Of a DNA stretch of 19,680 nucleotides, positions 7,006 to 14,719 are shown one piece after another (position 1 is the stretch's first letter; each line of letters begins with the position of its first letter). Position numbers and translations under genes: made by a program. The stretch comes from JAVWGW01 sp036655915 (GTDB lineage Bacteria > Actinomycetota > Coriobacteriia > Coriobacteriales > Eggerthellaceae). The stretch lies in assembly GCA_036655915.1 (NCBI GenBank), contig JAVVPE010000031.1:1-19680 (forward strand), read 5' to 3'. The notes beneath the pieces are model-generated. The model saw only the letters and a program-made list of their open reading frames with translations, was not told the origin of the DNA and made no database searches.

Positions 7006-8113
7006 ATAAAGCCTCTCTTATCTCAAATAGCATCACGTCTATGCAGGTCTCAGGAGACACATTATACGTGATGGCGGTATGGGCACACTCGACAGCTGCC
7101 AAAGCGCGCGCCGTGCGGGGAGCATCGGTAGCGGCAGCGGCATCGTTTATCGAGGAAATAACATCAACATTGATAATGAGTTCGGGGGCACCAGCGCACA
7201 CCATCATCACATCGCGCAACCACGACCGGATGATAGCACCCAGCTGATTGAGCGATTCGACGCTGTGGGCGGTCAATGCGCGCTTGTTGCGCAACTCGAT
7301 TTGCCGCAAAGCCGATTTTGCAAGGAAATCTGCTGATGCAGCCAGTTCCTCTTCCTGGGCAGCGCGCACCACATCAAGCGGCGCTTTTGCCCCCAACAAA
7401 AGCTCGTTGGCATAGCCGAGCACATCGCCATCATCGGCCACAAAAAGCGCGGCCATAATTTCTAGAATGCGACTGCGAAACACCTTGCGCTCCGTTGATT
7501 TTGCGAAATCTATCGCGCGCGTAATTGAGCCATTGCACGCCTGGATGGCAATTTTCGCCTGCGGCAGTGTCGCGCCGGTGTTTTGCGCCAGAATGCCTGC
7601 GGCCTCACTTGCAGGAATATGGCGAAACGGCACAACTTGGCAGCGCGAAACGATGGTGGGCAACACGCTTTCGCGCGTGCGCCCCAACAAAATTAGCACC
7701 ACATCTGCCGGCGGTTCTTCGAGCGTTTTCAGAAATGCGTTGGCCGCCTGCACACCCAGCAGGTCAACGCGGTCAATCAGGTACACTTTTTTGTGGGCAC
7801 GAATGGGAGTCAAGGCTGTTTCCGACACGATTTCGCGAATTTGTTCCACCAGGTAACCACTTGCTCCTGCCGGCGCAAAATAGTGCACATCGGGATGTTT
7901 GCGGCGTGCGGTGCGCAAACAGTCGTCACAGCTGCCACATCCGTGCTGGCGACACACGATGGTCTGGGCAAACGCATAGGCTGCGGCTGTCTTGTTCGAT
8001 CCGCAGGGGCCGGTGAACAAGTAGGCGTGCGACACTTTATCGCCCGCAACGGCGGCGCGCAAAAACTGCCGCACCTGAGGCTGCCCAAAAATGCCTTCAA
8101 ACACATCAGCCAC
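6971..8113 (-). CDS. DNA polymerase III subunit delta' (clamp-loader)
   Basis: A 380-residue AAA+ clamp-loader subunit that helps load the beta sliding clamp at the replication fork. Seen in the sequence: a P-loop at 35-42 (GPCGSNKT, with Asn where ATP-binding paralogues have Gly), a zinc module C54, C59, C62, C65 (CGSCDDC), a degenerate Walker B (LIDRVD, Arg114-Val in place of an acidic pair) and the SRC motif at 156-158 that provides the arginine finger. The altered nucleotide-site residues fit delta', which is often not an ATPase, better than the tau/gamma subunit DnaX. The start is GTG at 8113 behind AGGTGA, 7 nt after the tmk stop. The 3' end overlaps ricT by 35 nt. Confidence 0.9.
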   Translation of the reverse strand: MADVFEGIFGQPQVRQFLRAAVAGDKVSHAYLFTGPCGSNKTAAAYAFAQTIVCRQHGCGSCDDCLRTARRKHPDVHYFAPAGASGYLVEQIREIVSETALTPIRAHKKVYLIDRVDLLGVQAANAFLKTLEEPPADVVLILLGRTRESVLPTIVSRCQVVPFRHIPASEAAGILAQNTGATLPQAKIAIQACNGSITRAIDFAKSTERKVFRSRILEIMAALFVADDGDVLGYANELLLGAKAPLDVVRAAQEEELAASADFLAKSALRQIELRNKRALTAHSVESLNQLGAIIRSWLRDVMMVCAGAPELIINVDVISSINDAAAATDAPRTARALAAVECAHTAITYNVSPETCIDVMLFEIREALYGTDSADRLAV

Positions 8114-8120
8114 AGCTCAC

Positions 8121-8870
8121 CTATGCTCCCGCTGCGATGCTGGCCTTTGAGCTTTCAGGCTTTTTTGCATCAAGAATTTCAAAGGTTTCCAAAGCAAAAA
8201 GCGCCCCGTTTATATCCCAATCAAACACATCGGCAAGTTCGGTAAAAATCGCGCGTGCGGTCTGTGACTTTTTATCGGCTGACACAACAACACGAATACG
8301 CTCCGAGGAATCAGCGGCCATTTTCAAGAAGCCCTCATTGACCCGTGTGTGAAAATCGGCGCCAGCAGCTTCCATGCGGTCGGCATCGCCGTGGTGGGTG
8401 GCGCGTTTTAGGCCCGTTTCAGCACAGGCGCCCGTGGTCAACAAGATGGTGCGACAGGGATGCACACCTTGGCAGGCCATGCAGTTAGCTTGACGCACAA
8501 ACGATTCGGGCAAACCGCGTCCGTACACCTGATAGGCCAGCGTCGAATCATAGAAACGATCGCACAAAATAACGGCACCGCGTGCCAATGCGGGCGAAAT
8601 AACTTCGCTGACAATCTGGGCACGTGCCGCTTCATAGATGAACAATTCTGCGGTATCGCACAAGCTATCGTTGTTTACATCGAGCACAACTTGGCGCAGG
8701 CTTTCGCCGACGGCGGTACCACCCGGTTCACGCAGGCAGAGCACTTCGTGGCCCTGTTCGCGCAACACACTTGCAAGAAAGTTGATATGCGTGGTTTTCC
8801 CGGCACCTTCGCCGCCTTCAAACGTTATGAATATACCCGGCCCTGTGCCGGATTGATGAGTGCAATCCAC
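8121..8870 (-). CDS. Thymidylate kinase (dTMP kinase)
   Basis: Phosphorylates dTMP to dTDP with ATP. The 249-residue protein has the P-loop GGEGAGKT (19-26), the signature REPGGT (47-52), DRFYDSTLAYQ (104-114) and a LID region with basic residues (GLKRATHHGDADRME, about 153-167). The family is usually 200-215 residues; this one has about 10 extra at the N-terminus and about 30 at the C-terminus. Start: GTG at 8870 is the only usable start, because an in-frame TAG (the end of the fumarase beta gene) lies 30 bp upstream and the next in-frame start codons fall inside the domain. The ribosome site AAAGGA is about 12 nt away, so initiation may be weak or coupled. Its substrate is made by ThyX, encoded upstream in the window. 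Confidence 0.93.
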   Translation of the reverse strand: MDCTHQSGTGPGIFITFEGGEGAGKTTHINFLASVLREQGHEVLCLREPGGTAVGESLRQVVLDVNNDSLCDTAELFIYEAARAQIVSEVISPALARGAVILCDRFYDSTLAYQVYGRGLPESFVRQANCMACQGVHPCRTILLTTGACAETGLKRATHHGDADRMEAAGADFHTRVNEGFLKMAADSSERIRVVVSADKKSQTARAIFTELADVFDWDINGALFALETFEILDAKKPESSKASIAAGA

Positions 8871-8900
8871 GATAGATGTGCGTCCTTTTCCTTGGCCGTC

Positions 8901-9434
8901 CTAGAGCGAATAGAGGTCATTTCCCCGCGTATCAACGCCCACAAAAACAGGGAAATCGATCACTTCGATGCGGCGCAGAGCTTCTGTACCTAGCTCATCA
9001 TACGCTAAGGTTTGCGAACTTTCTATGCACTTCGCAAGAAACGCAGCGGCACCGCCCACGGCCACAAAATAGACGCATCCACAGCTTTTGCACGCCTCTA
9101 TCACCGCGGACCCGCGCTGCCCCTTACCTATCGTGGCAACGATGCCCGCAGCGTGCAGGGCAGGTGTGGCGAAATCCATGCGCGAAGCGGTGGTGGGACC
9201 GATGGCGCCGAAGGGGCGTGCAGCGGCGGCGGGCGTGGGCCCGGCATAGAAAAGAGTGTGCCCGGACAGGTTGTAAGGAAGCGCATCACTGCTTGCCAGT
9301 TCATCAAGCAAACGCAGGTGCCCCGCATCACGCAGCGTAAACAGGGGCCCGGAAAGCAGGCAGGCATCACCTGCACACAGCGTGGAAAGCTGCGCGCGAT
9401 CGAAGGGAAGCGTGAGCGATTTAGGCGAGGTCAA
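8901..9434 (-). CDS. Class I fumarate hydratase beta (C-terminal) subunit
   Basis: The small subunit (177 residues) of the oxygen-sensitive [4Fe-4S] two-subunit fumarase/tartrate dehydratase family, catalysing reversible hydration of fumarate to malate together with the alpha subunit. Motifs: FGAIGPTTASRMD (75-87), IGKGQRG, the VYFVAVGGAAAFLA helix, and DELGTEALRRIEV..FPVFVGVD near the C-terminus. The start is TTG at 9434, unusual but well supported: AGGAGG lies 8 nt upstream, no ATG follows before conserved sequence, and the codon overlaps the alpha-subunit stop by 14 nt. The adjacent malate dehydrogenase gene makes fumarase more likely than L-tartrate dehydratase, though sequence alone does not exclude the latter. 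Confidence 0.9.
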   Translation of the reverse strand: MTSPKSLTLPFDRAQLSTLCAGDACLLSGPLFTLRDAGHLRLLDELASSDALPYNLSGHTLFYAGPTPAAAARPFGAIGPTTASRMDFATPALHAAGIVATIGKGQRGSAVIEACKSCGCVYFVAVGGAAAFLAKCIESSQTLAYDELGTEALRRIEVIDFPVFVGVDTRGNDLYSL

Positions 9435-10272
9435 GGCTTATCCTCCTCATGGCTGAACAGCCCATGTTGATGGCCAGCGGCAGCGCTGCTATATGGCAGG
9501 GTGCCGTGTTCACCTTCACGCCCAAAGCGGTCGTGGTGCCCCCCAACGCACCCGGCCCTATGCCGGTGGCGTTTATGGCCGCAAGCAGCTGTTCTTCTAG
9601 CTGCGTGGTGCGCTCGTTTGCAGCCGGGGCGTCAAGCGGGCGCAGCAACGCGCGTTTTGCCAGGCCAGCCACCTTATCAAAGGTGGCACCGATGCCGATG
9701 CCCACCACCAAAGGCGGGCAGGCGTTGGCCGCTTTTTGGCGCACGCAGGCAATCACTTCATCGAAGATGGCCGAGGCACCGGCACCGGGAGTAAGCATGA
9801 CCACGCGGCTTGCGTTGTCGGATCCACCCCCCTTAAGCATAAGGTGCAAACGTGCGGTACCCGGAGTATTCACAGGATGCACTTCACAAAAGGCCGGCGT
9901 GTTGTTGCCTGTGTTCGTGCGGTCGAAAAACGCATCGCGCACAAGCGAATGGCGCAGGTGGGCCTCTTTATAGGCCGCCGCCACTGCCGCATCGACACCG
10001 GAAAATACCGCGCCACTTACGCTAACATCAGGACCAATATCCAAGCACACCCACACCGTGCCCGTATCTTGACACAGCGGCACGCGATCACAGGTGGCAA
10101 TGCCTGCGTTTTCAACCAGCTGACGCAACACTTCGCGGGCGCGATCGCCTGTTTCAAGCGCGCGCGCCCCGCTCAATCCCGCCACGATATCGGCCGGTAA
10201 ATCGCAGGCCAAAGACGGGATCGCCTCATACACCGCACGAGCAACTTCTTGTGATGTGATTAGCTTTGTCAT
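9421..10272 (-). CDS. Class I fumarate hydratase alpha (N-terminal, Fe-S) subunit
   Basis: A 283-residue Fe-S subunit of the two-subunit fumarase. The three cysteine ligands of the catalytic [4Fe-4S] cluster are in their expected places: C67 in CQDTG, C185 in ACPPLVVGIGIG and C272 in NMGCSAMRR. LKGGGSDN (146-153) is also conserved. The cluster normally leaves one iron open for substrate and is oxygen-labile, which fits an anaerobe. The ATG at 10272 lies 8 bp after the mdh stop and has no strong ribosome site, so translation is probably coupled to mdh. With Mdh it could run oxaloacetate to malate to fumarate (the reductive TCA branch) or the reverse; direction is inference. Confidence 0.92.
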   Translation of the reverse strand: MTKLITSQEVARAVYEAIPSLACDLPADIVAGLSGARALETGDRAREVLRQLVENAGIATCDRVPLCQDTGTVWVCLDIGPDVSVSGAVFSGVDAAVAAAYKEAHLRHSLVRDAFFDRTNTGNNTPAFCEVHPVNTPGTARLHLMLKGGGSDNASRVVMLTPGAGASAIFDEVIACVRQKAANACPPLVVGIGIGATFDKVAGLAKRALLRPLDAPAANERTTQLEEQLLAAINATGIGPGALGGTTTALGVKVNTAPCHIAALPLAINMGCSAMRRISLDLA

Positions 10273-10280
10273 AGATCAGC

Positions 10281-11207
10281 TTAGGCCTGCGGCAAGTTTT
10301 CAAGCCCTTTGGCCACGCTTGCAGCAGATGCTTGCAAGGCGCTCAGCTCTTCGGGGGTCAGGTCAAATTCCACAATTTCCTCCACGCCGCTACGCCCTAA
10401 GCGCGTGGGAATGTTCATGTAGATGTCATTGATGCCATAGGCGCCATCAATGAACGAACAGACGCTTAACACCTTGTGCGAATCGGTCAAAATGGCCTCG
10501 CACATTTCGGCGATGGAAGCGCCCGGCGCGTAATAGGCCGAACCCGTTTTAAGATGCGCCACCACTTCGGCACCGCCCTTAACGGTGCGTTGCACCACTT
10601 CAGCCACTTCTTCGGGGGTGAGCAGTTCGGTGATGGGCGTGCCCGCCACCGTAGTGTAGCGCGGCCAGCACACCATGCCTTCGCCGTGCGCACCCAGCGC
10701 CCAGGCGCACACATCGGCCGGATCGCAGCCCAGTTTTTCGCATACGGCAAATGAAAGGCGCGCCGAATCAAGCACGCCGCCCATACCGATTAAACGCTTG
10801 GTGGGCAGCCCCGATTTTTGGTAGGCAAGATAGGTCATCACATCAAGGGGATTGGTCACGCAGATGAAGATGGCCTTGGGCGAAGCTGCCGTGGCCGCAT
10901 CGATTACCGATGCCATAATGCCCGCATTGACACCCAGCAAATCTTCGCGCGTCATGCCGGGCTTGCGCGCGATGCCCGCCGTGATAACCACGATGTCGGA
11001 ATCTGCGCTGGCTGCATAATCGTTGCTGCCCGTAACAGACACGGTGAAGCCTTCGACCGAACGCATGTGCATCATATCGAGCGCTTTGCCCTGGGGTAAG
11101 CCTTCGGCCACATCGATCAACACCACGTCGGCCAAATTCTTGGCAGCTATGATATGCGCGGCGGTGGCCCCGACGTTTCCTGCTCCGACTATCGTTACTT
11201 TAGGCAT
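10281..11207 (-). CDS. Malate dehydrogenase (LDH-like, NAD-dependent)
   Basis: Interconverts malate and oxaloacetate with NAD(H). The 308-residue protein has a Rossmann GAGNVG (8-13), acidic Asp32 that favours NAD over NADP, and catalytic His174 in GAHGEGMV with the Asp147/Arg150 pair in GVLDSARL. The substrate loop ARKPGMTR carries Arg81 and Arg87, and the basic residue in that loop marks malate rather than lactate specificity. Start: ATG at 11207 with the ribosome site AAGGAAGGAAAT. It overlaps the topA stop by 8 nt. The longer open frame upstream to 11435 is only the out-of-frame reading of the Lys/Ala-rich topA tail. It is followed directly by both fumarase subunits. Confidence 0.95.
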   Translation of the reverse strand: MPKVTIVGAGNVGATAAHIIAAKNLADVVLIDVAEGLPQGKALDMMHMRSVEGFTVSVTGSNDYAASADSDIVVITAGIARKPGMTREDLLGVNAGIMASVIDAATAASPKAIFICVTNPLDVMTYLAYQKSGLPTKRLIGMGGVLDSARLSFAVCEKLGCDPADVCAWALGAHGEGMVCWPRYTTVAGTPITELLTPEEVAEVVQRTVKGGAEVVAHLKTGSAYYAPGASIAEMCEAILTDSHKVLSVCSFIDGAYGINDIYMNIPTRLGRSGVEEIVEFDLTPEELSALQASAASVAKGLENLPQA

Positions 11208-13839
11208 CTTGATTTCCTTCCTTACCCTGAACGGGTGTTTTTGCGGCGGTTGTTTTCGTGGCAGCTGTTTTTGCAGCCGTCTTTTTTGCTGCGGGCTTGC
11301 GCGCCGCTGCCTTCTTTTTGGCCGGCGTTTTTGCTGCGGCCTTAGCTGCGGGCTTCGCGGCAGATTTACCCGCGGTGCGCCCTTTAAGCTTCTCTTCCTT
11401 TTTCGCCTGGGCTTCGGCCTTGGCGGGGCAATCAAAATTGGGGCACAGCTTCCAAGGGCCGCGCGCGGTGGTGACGATCACCATCGGTGCGCCGCAGGAT
11501 TCGCACACGTCTTCGGTGGCGGTGAGCTGGCCGTATTGCGGCAGCGGATAGCCCACGCCACAATCGTCGTAATTTTCGCAGCGAATGAAGCGCTTGAGCG
11601 TACGCGGATTTTTCTGCGCAATCAGCTTGGCTTCAATCCCCTTTTCCTTACACACGGGGCAGTGCCCCACTTCAACATTGGGCTCGTAATTGGTGGCACA
11701 ATGCGGGTCGATGCACAGCGTACGCGGTTTAGCGCGGAAGGCCGTCACTTTAATCTGGGGCATGCCGCAAGTGGGACACGGATCGCTCAGTGCTTCAACC
11801 TTACCCTTGGGCAGCGGATAGGTCACATCGCAATCGGGCCATCCGGCACAGCCAATAAACATGGAGCGCGTTTTTTGGGAAGCGCGCAGCTGCAAATCCT
11901 TGCCGCATTTTGGGCAGGGACCCACATAGGCGTCGGCTGCCACCGCATCGGCTAAGGCGGCGGATACCTCTTCGGAATGCGGGATGAGGCTTTCAAGCTG
12001 GCCGGCCAAAAGCTTGCGGCTATGATCGACCACGGCCGTTTTCGATGTGGCACCTGTGGAAATGTTATCCATTTCGCTTTCAAGCTCGGCGGTCATATTC
12101 GGGCTGGTCACGTGCGGCGCAAACTTATCGAGCGCATCGCACACCGCCATGCCCAGCGCCGAAGGTTCAATCGGGTCGTTTTGCACGTACTTCACCGCAT
12201 ACAAACGCTCGATAATGGCATGGCGCGTGGATTTTGTACCCAGGCCCAGCTTTTCCATTTCCTGAATCAGTTTGCCCTGGGAATAGCGGGCGGTGGGTTC
12301 GGTCTGCTTCTGGGTCAGCGTCGCGCCATCGAAGCGCACCTGGTCGCCCTCGCTCAAAGCGGGCAGCAGTTCGTCGCGCTTTAAGCCATAAGGATAAATG
12401 CCGCGGAAGCCCGGCTCTTGCAAGATGTCGCCTTTGGCAACAAAGGTTTCAGAGCCTACCGCCAAGCTCACCTTCGTGCCTTCGATGACGGCTTCAGTGG
12501 AAAGAGTTGCCAAAAAACGGCGCGCCACCAGGTTATATAGCTTGTATTCAGCGGCGGGTAGATCATCGGGAGTGGCGGCACTTGTGGGATAGATGGGCGG
12601 ATGGTCCGTCGTTTCCTTCTTGCCGCGCGTGGCCACCAAAGGTCCACTTTTAAGCAGCGCCTGGCAAAAGGGCGCATAGGCCGGATTTCCCGCAACCTTT
12701 TTTACGGTATCTTCCAAATCGAGCGAGGCGGGATACACCGTGTTATCCACGCGAGGGTAACTTATGTAGCCATCCATATACAGGCTTTCGGCCAAACGCA
12801 TCGTGCGACCGGGCGAAATGCCCTCGGATGCCGCAGCAGCCATCAGGGATGTGGTGTTGAAGGGCACGGGCGGTGCCACCTTGCGCGTCTTCTTTTCGAT
12901 AGACGCCACCGTTGCAACTTTTTCGGGTTCCACATTGGCCATGGCCGCTGTGGCCAGCGCTTCTAATTTGAAACGCGCTGTGGCGTGGGGGGCTTCAAAG
13001 GCGGTCACTTCACCGGATTCATCGGTGAAAGCACCTTTGATAACCCAATAATCTTCCGGAATGAAAGCCAGGCGCTCGCGTTCGCGCGCCACGATAAGCG
13101 CAAGCGTGGGCGTTTGCACGCGGCCGGCCGAGCGCACATTGCCGTAGCCCGCAAATTTCACCAGCGTTAAATAGCGCGTGAGCACAGCGCCCCAAATAAG
13201 GTCGATATCCTGGCGCGATGCCCCGGCCGAAGCCAAGTCGACGTCGAGTTCTACCAGGTGAGTGAACGCGTGCGTGATTTCTTCTTGCGTGATGGCCGAA
13301 TAGCGGGCGCGCGTAATGGGCGCCGTCGTGTTGACTTGCTTGATGCACGAAAGCGCATCGGAGCCAATCAGCTCGCCTTCGCGGTCGAAGTCTGTTGCGA
13401 TCACAATAGAATCAGCCTTTTTCGCCAAATTTTTCAGGCTGCGAATAAGCTCTTTTTCCTTGGGAAGTTTTTCGATGGGCGCATACACCAAATAAGGCAG
13501 CGCCTCCATTTTCCAAGCGCCCAGTTCCACGCCATCGACCGTGAACGGCTTTTTCTTTTTAAAGGGTGGCTTGTTTAGCGTGTCGGGGATGAAGGCTTCA
13601 AGCACTTCACCTTCCAGCGTCACGCCCTGCCAACCGTGCTTTTTGTCGTACACCACTGCGGGCGCGAAATCGGGTTCCAGGATGTGACCGCGCAAACCAA
13701 TCGTCACCCACTCTTCGCCGTCGCGCTCAAAACGATACACCGGCGTCGAATAGACCTTGTCCGTTTTCGGCTTCGTTTTACCCAACAGGTCGGCGATTTT
13801 TTCTGCAGCGATATTTTTTTCCGTCACAATCAGTTTCAC
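11200..13839 (-). CDS. Type IA DNA topoisomerase I, archaeal-like, with four zinc ribbons and a Lys/Ala tail
   Basis: Relaxes negative supercoils by transient single-strand cleavage. The 879-residue order is: Toprim domain with E7 (VTEKN) and ATDFDREGE (148-156); catalytic core with Tyr361 in YISYPRVDNTVYP and DHPPIYPT (412-419); four tetracysteine zinc ribbons (C642/645/664/670, C688/691/709/714, C727/730/754/760, C779/782/799/804); and a histone H1-like tail from about 805 rich in Lys-Ala-Ala. The N-terminus (MKLIVTEKNIAAEKIADLLG..IGLRGHI) and PRVDNTVYP resemble archaeal TopA more than the usual bacterial TopA (VIVESPAKA.., YxRTDS). Start: GTG at 13839 behind AGGAAAGGGG. It is the first gene of the long run and has its own candidate promoter. 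Confidence 0.95.
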   Translation of the reverse strand: MKLIVTEKNIAAEKIADLLGKTKPKTDKVYSTPVYRFERDGEEWVTIGLRGHILEPDFAPAVVYDKKHGWQGVTLEGEVLEAFIPDTLNKPPFKKKKPFTVDGVELGAWKMEALPYLVYAPIEKLPKEKELIRSLKNLAKKADSIVIATDFDREGELIGSDALSCIKQVNTTAPITRARYSAITQEEITHAFTHLVELDVDLASAGASRQDIDLIWGAVLTRYLTLVKFAGYGNVRSAGRVQTPTLALIVARERERLAFIPEDYWVIKGAFTDESGEVTAFEAPHATARFKLEALATAAMANVEPEKVATVASIEKKTRKVAPPVPFNTTSLMAAAASEGISPGRTMRLAESLYMDGYISYPRVDNTVYPASLDLEDTVKKVAGNPAYAPFCQALLKSGPLVATRGKKETTDHPPIYPTSAATPDDLPAAEYKLYNLVARRFLATLSTEAVIEGTKVSLAVGSETFVAKGDILQEPGFRGIYPYGLKRDELLPALSEGDQVRFDGATLTQKQTEPTARYSQGKLIQEMEKLGLGTKSTRHAIIERLYAVKYVQNDPIEPSALGMAVCDALDKFAPHVTSPNMTAELESEMDNISTGATSKTAVVDHSRKLLAGQLESLIPHSEEVSAALADAVAADAYVGPCPKCGKDLQLRASQKTRSMFIGCAGWPDCDVTYPLPKGKVEALSDPCPTCGMPQIKVTAFRAKPRTLCIDPHCATNYEPNVEVGHCPVCKEKGIEAKLIAQKNPRTLKRFIRCENYDDCGVGYPLPQYGQLTATEDVCESCGAPMVIVTTARGPWKLCPNFDCPAKAEAQAKKEEKLKGRTAGKSAAKPAAKAAAKTPAKKKAAARKPAAKKTAAKTAATKTTAAKTPVQGKEGNQDA

Positions 13840-13890
13840 ACGATGCCCCTTTCCTATTGATTTAACGTGCGAGGGGATAAACAGCTACAA

Positions 13891-13919
13891 AGCATATACG
13901 AAAACGGCGCACTTGTCGC
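13891..13919 (-). promoter_or_regulatory. Candidate sigma70-type promoter for the topA run
   Basis: On the minus strand GCGACA (13914-13919, 4 of 6 to TTGACA) and TATGCT (13891-13896, 4 of 6 to TATAAT) are separated by the optimal 17 bp. They lie about 50-80 bp upstream of the topA GTG start and downstream of the terminator of the preceding operon. The match is moderate but the position is right for the start of the long transcript. Confidence 0.45.
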
Positions 13920-13990
13920 GTAATCTTTACTCGAATCGCACATTTTGCGCTTTTGATGCCGCCGCACAGGGATATTTGGAAGGTTTTGGT

Positions 13991-14038
13991 AAAAACAAAG
14001 CTTGCATACCCCCGGCAGGTGTCAGGCGGTATGCAAGC
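13991..14038 (-). terminator. Rho-independent terminator of the ABC importer operon
   Basis: A perfect 11-bp inverted repeat (GCTTGCATACC at 14000-14010 and GGTATGCAAGC at 14028-14038) with a 17-nt loop is followed on the minus strand by TTTGTTTTT. It lies 26 bp beyond the stop of the last permease gene. The + strand side is also T-rich (CGTTTTCTTCTT), so the element could work in both directions, but only the minus strand carries genes here. Confidence 0.88.
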
Positions 14039-14063
14039 CGTTTTCTTCTTAGCGCGTGTGCGA

Positions 14064-14717
14064 CTAGTTGCTGCGAGCACGCTTTAACTTGCGTTGGTAG
14101 GCGCGCACGATTTGGGAAAGTGCGAAGCAGACTATGAAGTACATCAGCGCCATGATGCCGAAGATGGCGAAAATCTGCTCCGTCGAGTTGTAGCTGTTCA
14201 TCAAAATCATGCCGCGGCCCATCAGTTCTTGCAAGGCCATGGCCCCCCACAAAAAGCTCGTGTCTTTGATGGTGGTGACAAACTGCGAAAGCAGCGCGGG
14301 AATCATGTTGCGCAAGGCCTGCGGCAAAATGATAAGCAGGTAGGTTTGCACAACGGACATACCCTGGCTTTTGGCCGCTTCGTATTGGCCGTGGGCCACA
14401 CTTGCCAGGCCACCGCGTACAATTTCGGCAACGCTTGCGCTGGTAAACAGCGTAAACGCCAACACGGCCGCACCGATGGGAGGCAACTGCGCCACAAAAA
14501 ACGTGAACATGATCCACAGCAGCAAGGGGGTGTTCTTAAATATTTCAATGTACACCGTTGCCACGCCACGCAGCACCTTTTTGTCGCTGGTGCGCATGAT
14601 CGAAATGATGGTGCCCAACACGATGGAACACACGATAGAAATGGCGGAAATAAACAGGGTCATTCCCAGGCCTTGCAGAAGAAAGCGGAAGTTTATCCAG
14701 GTGAAGAGTTCAGCCAT
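14064..14717 (-). CDS. Polar amino-acid ABC transporter permease (second permease, HisM/GlnP family)
   Basis: A 217-residue inner-membrane subunit of a polar amino-acid importer. It has about five hydrophobic segments and the EAA loop that docks on the ATPase (YEAAKSQGMSVVQTYLLIILPQ, 112-133, with the invariant Gly at 119). Length is typical of the family. The ATG at 14717 follows the preceding permease stop by 2 bp, so the pair is translationally coupled and likely forms a heterodimeric channel. A strong terminator follows. The order ATPase, binding protein, permease, permease matches corynebacterial gluABCD. Substrate is inferred, not shown. Confidence 0.92.
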   Translation of the reverse strand: MAELFTWINFRFLLQGLGMTLFISAISIVCSIVLGTIISIMRTSDKKVLRGVATVYIEIFKNTPLLLWIMFTFFVAQLPPIGAAVLAFTLFTSASVAEIVRGGLASVAHGQYEAAKSQGMSVVQTYLLIILPQALRNMIPALLSQFVTTIKDTSFLWGAMALQELMGRGMILMNSYNSTEQIFAIFGIMALMYFIVCFALSQIVRAYQRKLKRARSN

Positions 14718-14719
14718 GA

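Noticed and set aside
11208..11435. Arg/Pro/Gln-rich 76-residue extension of malate dehydrogenase
   Set aside because: It is the out-of-frame reading of the repetitive topA tail. The Mdh start at 11207 has a strong ribosome site.
13840..14063. Riboswitch or structured leader upstream of topA
   Set aside because: Apart from the terminator hairpin of the ABC operon and a moderate promoter match, I see no conserved leader motif in these 224 bases.
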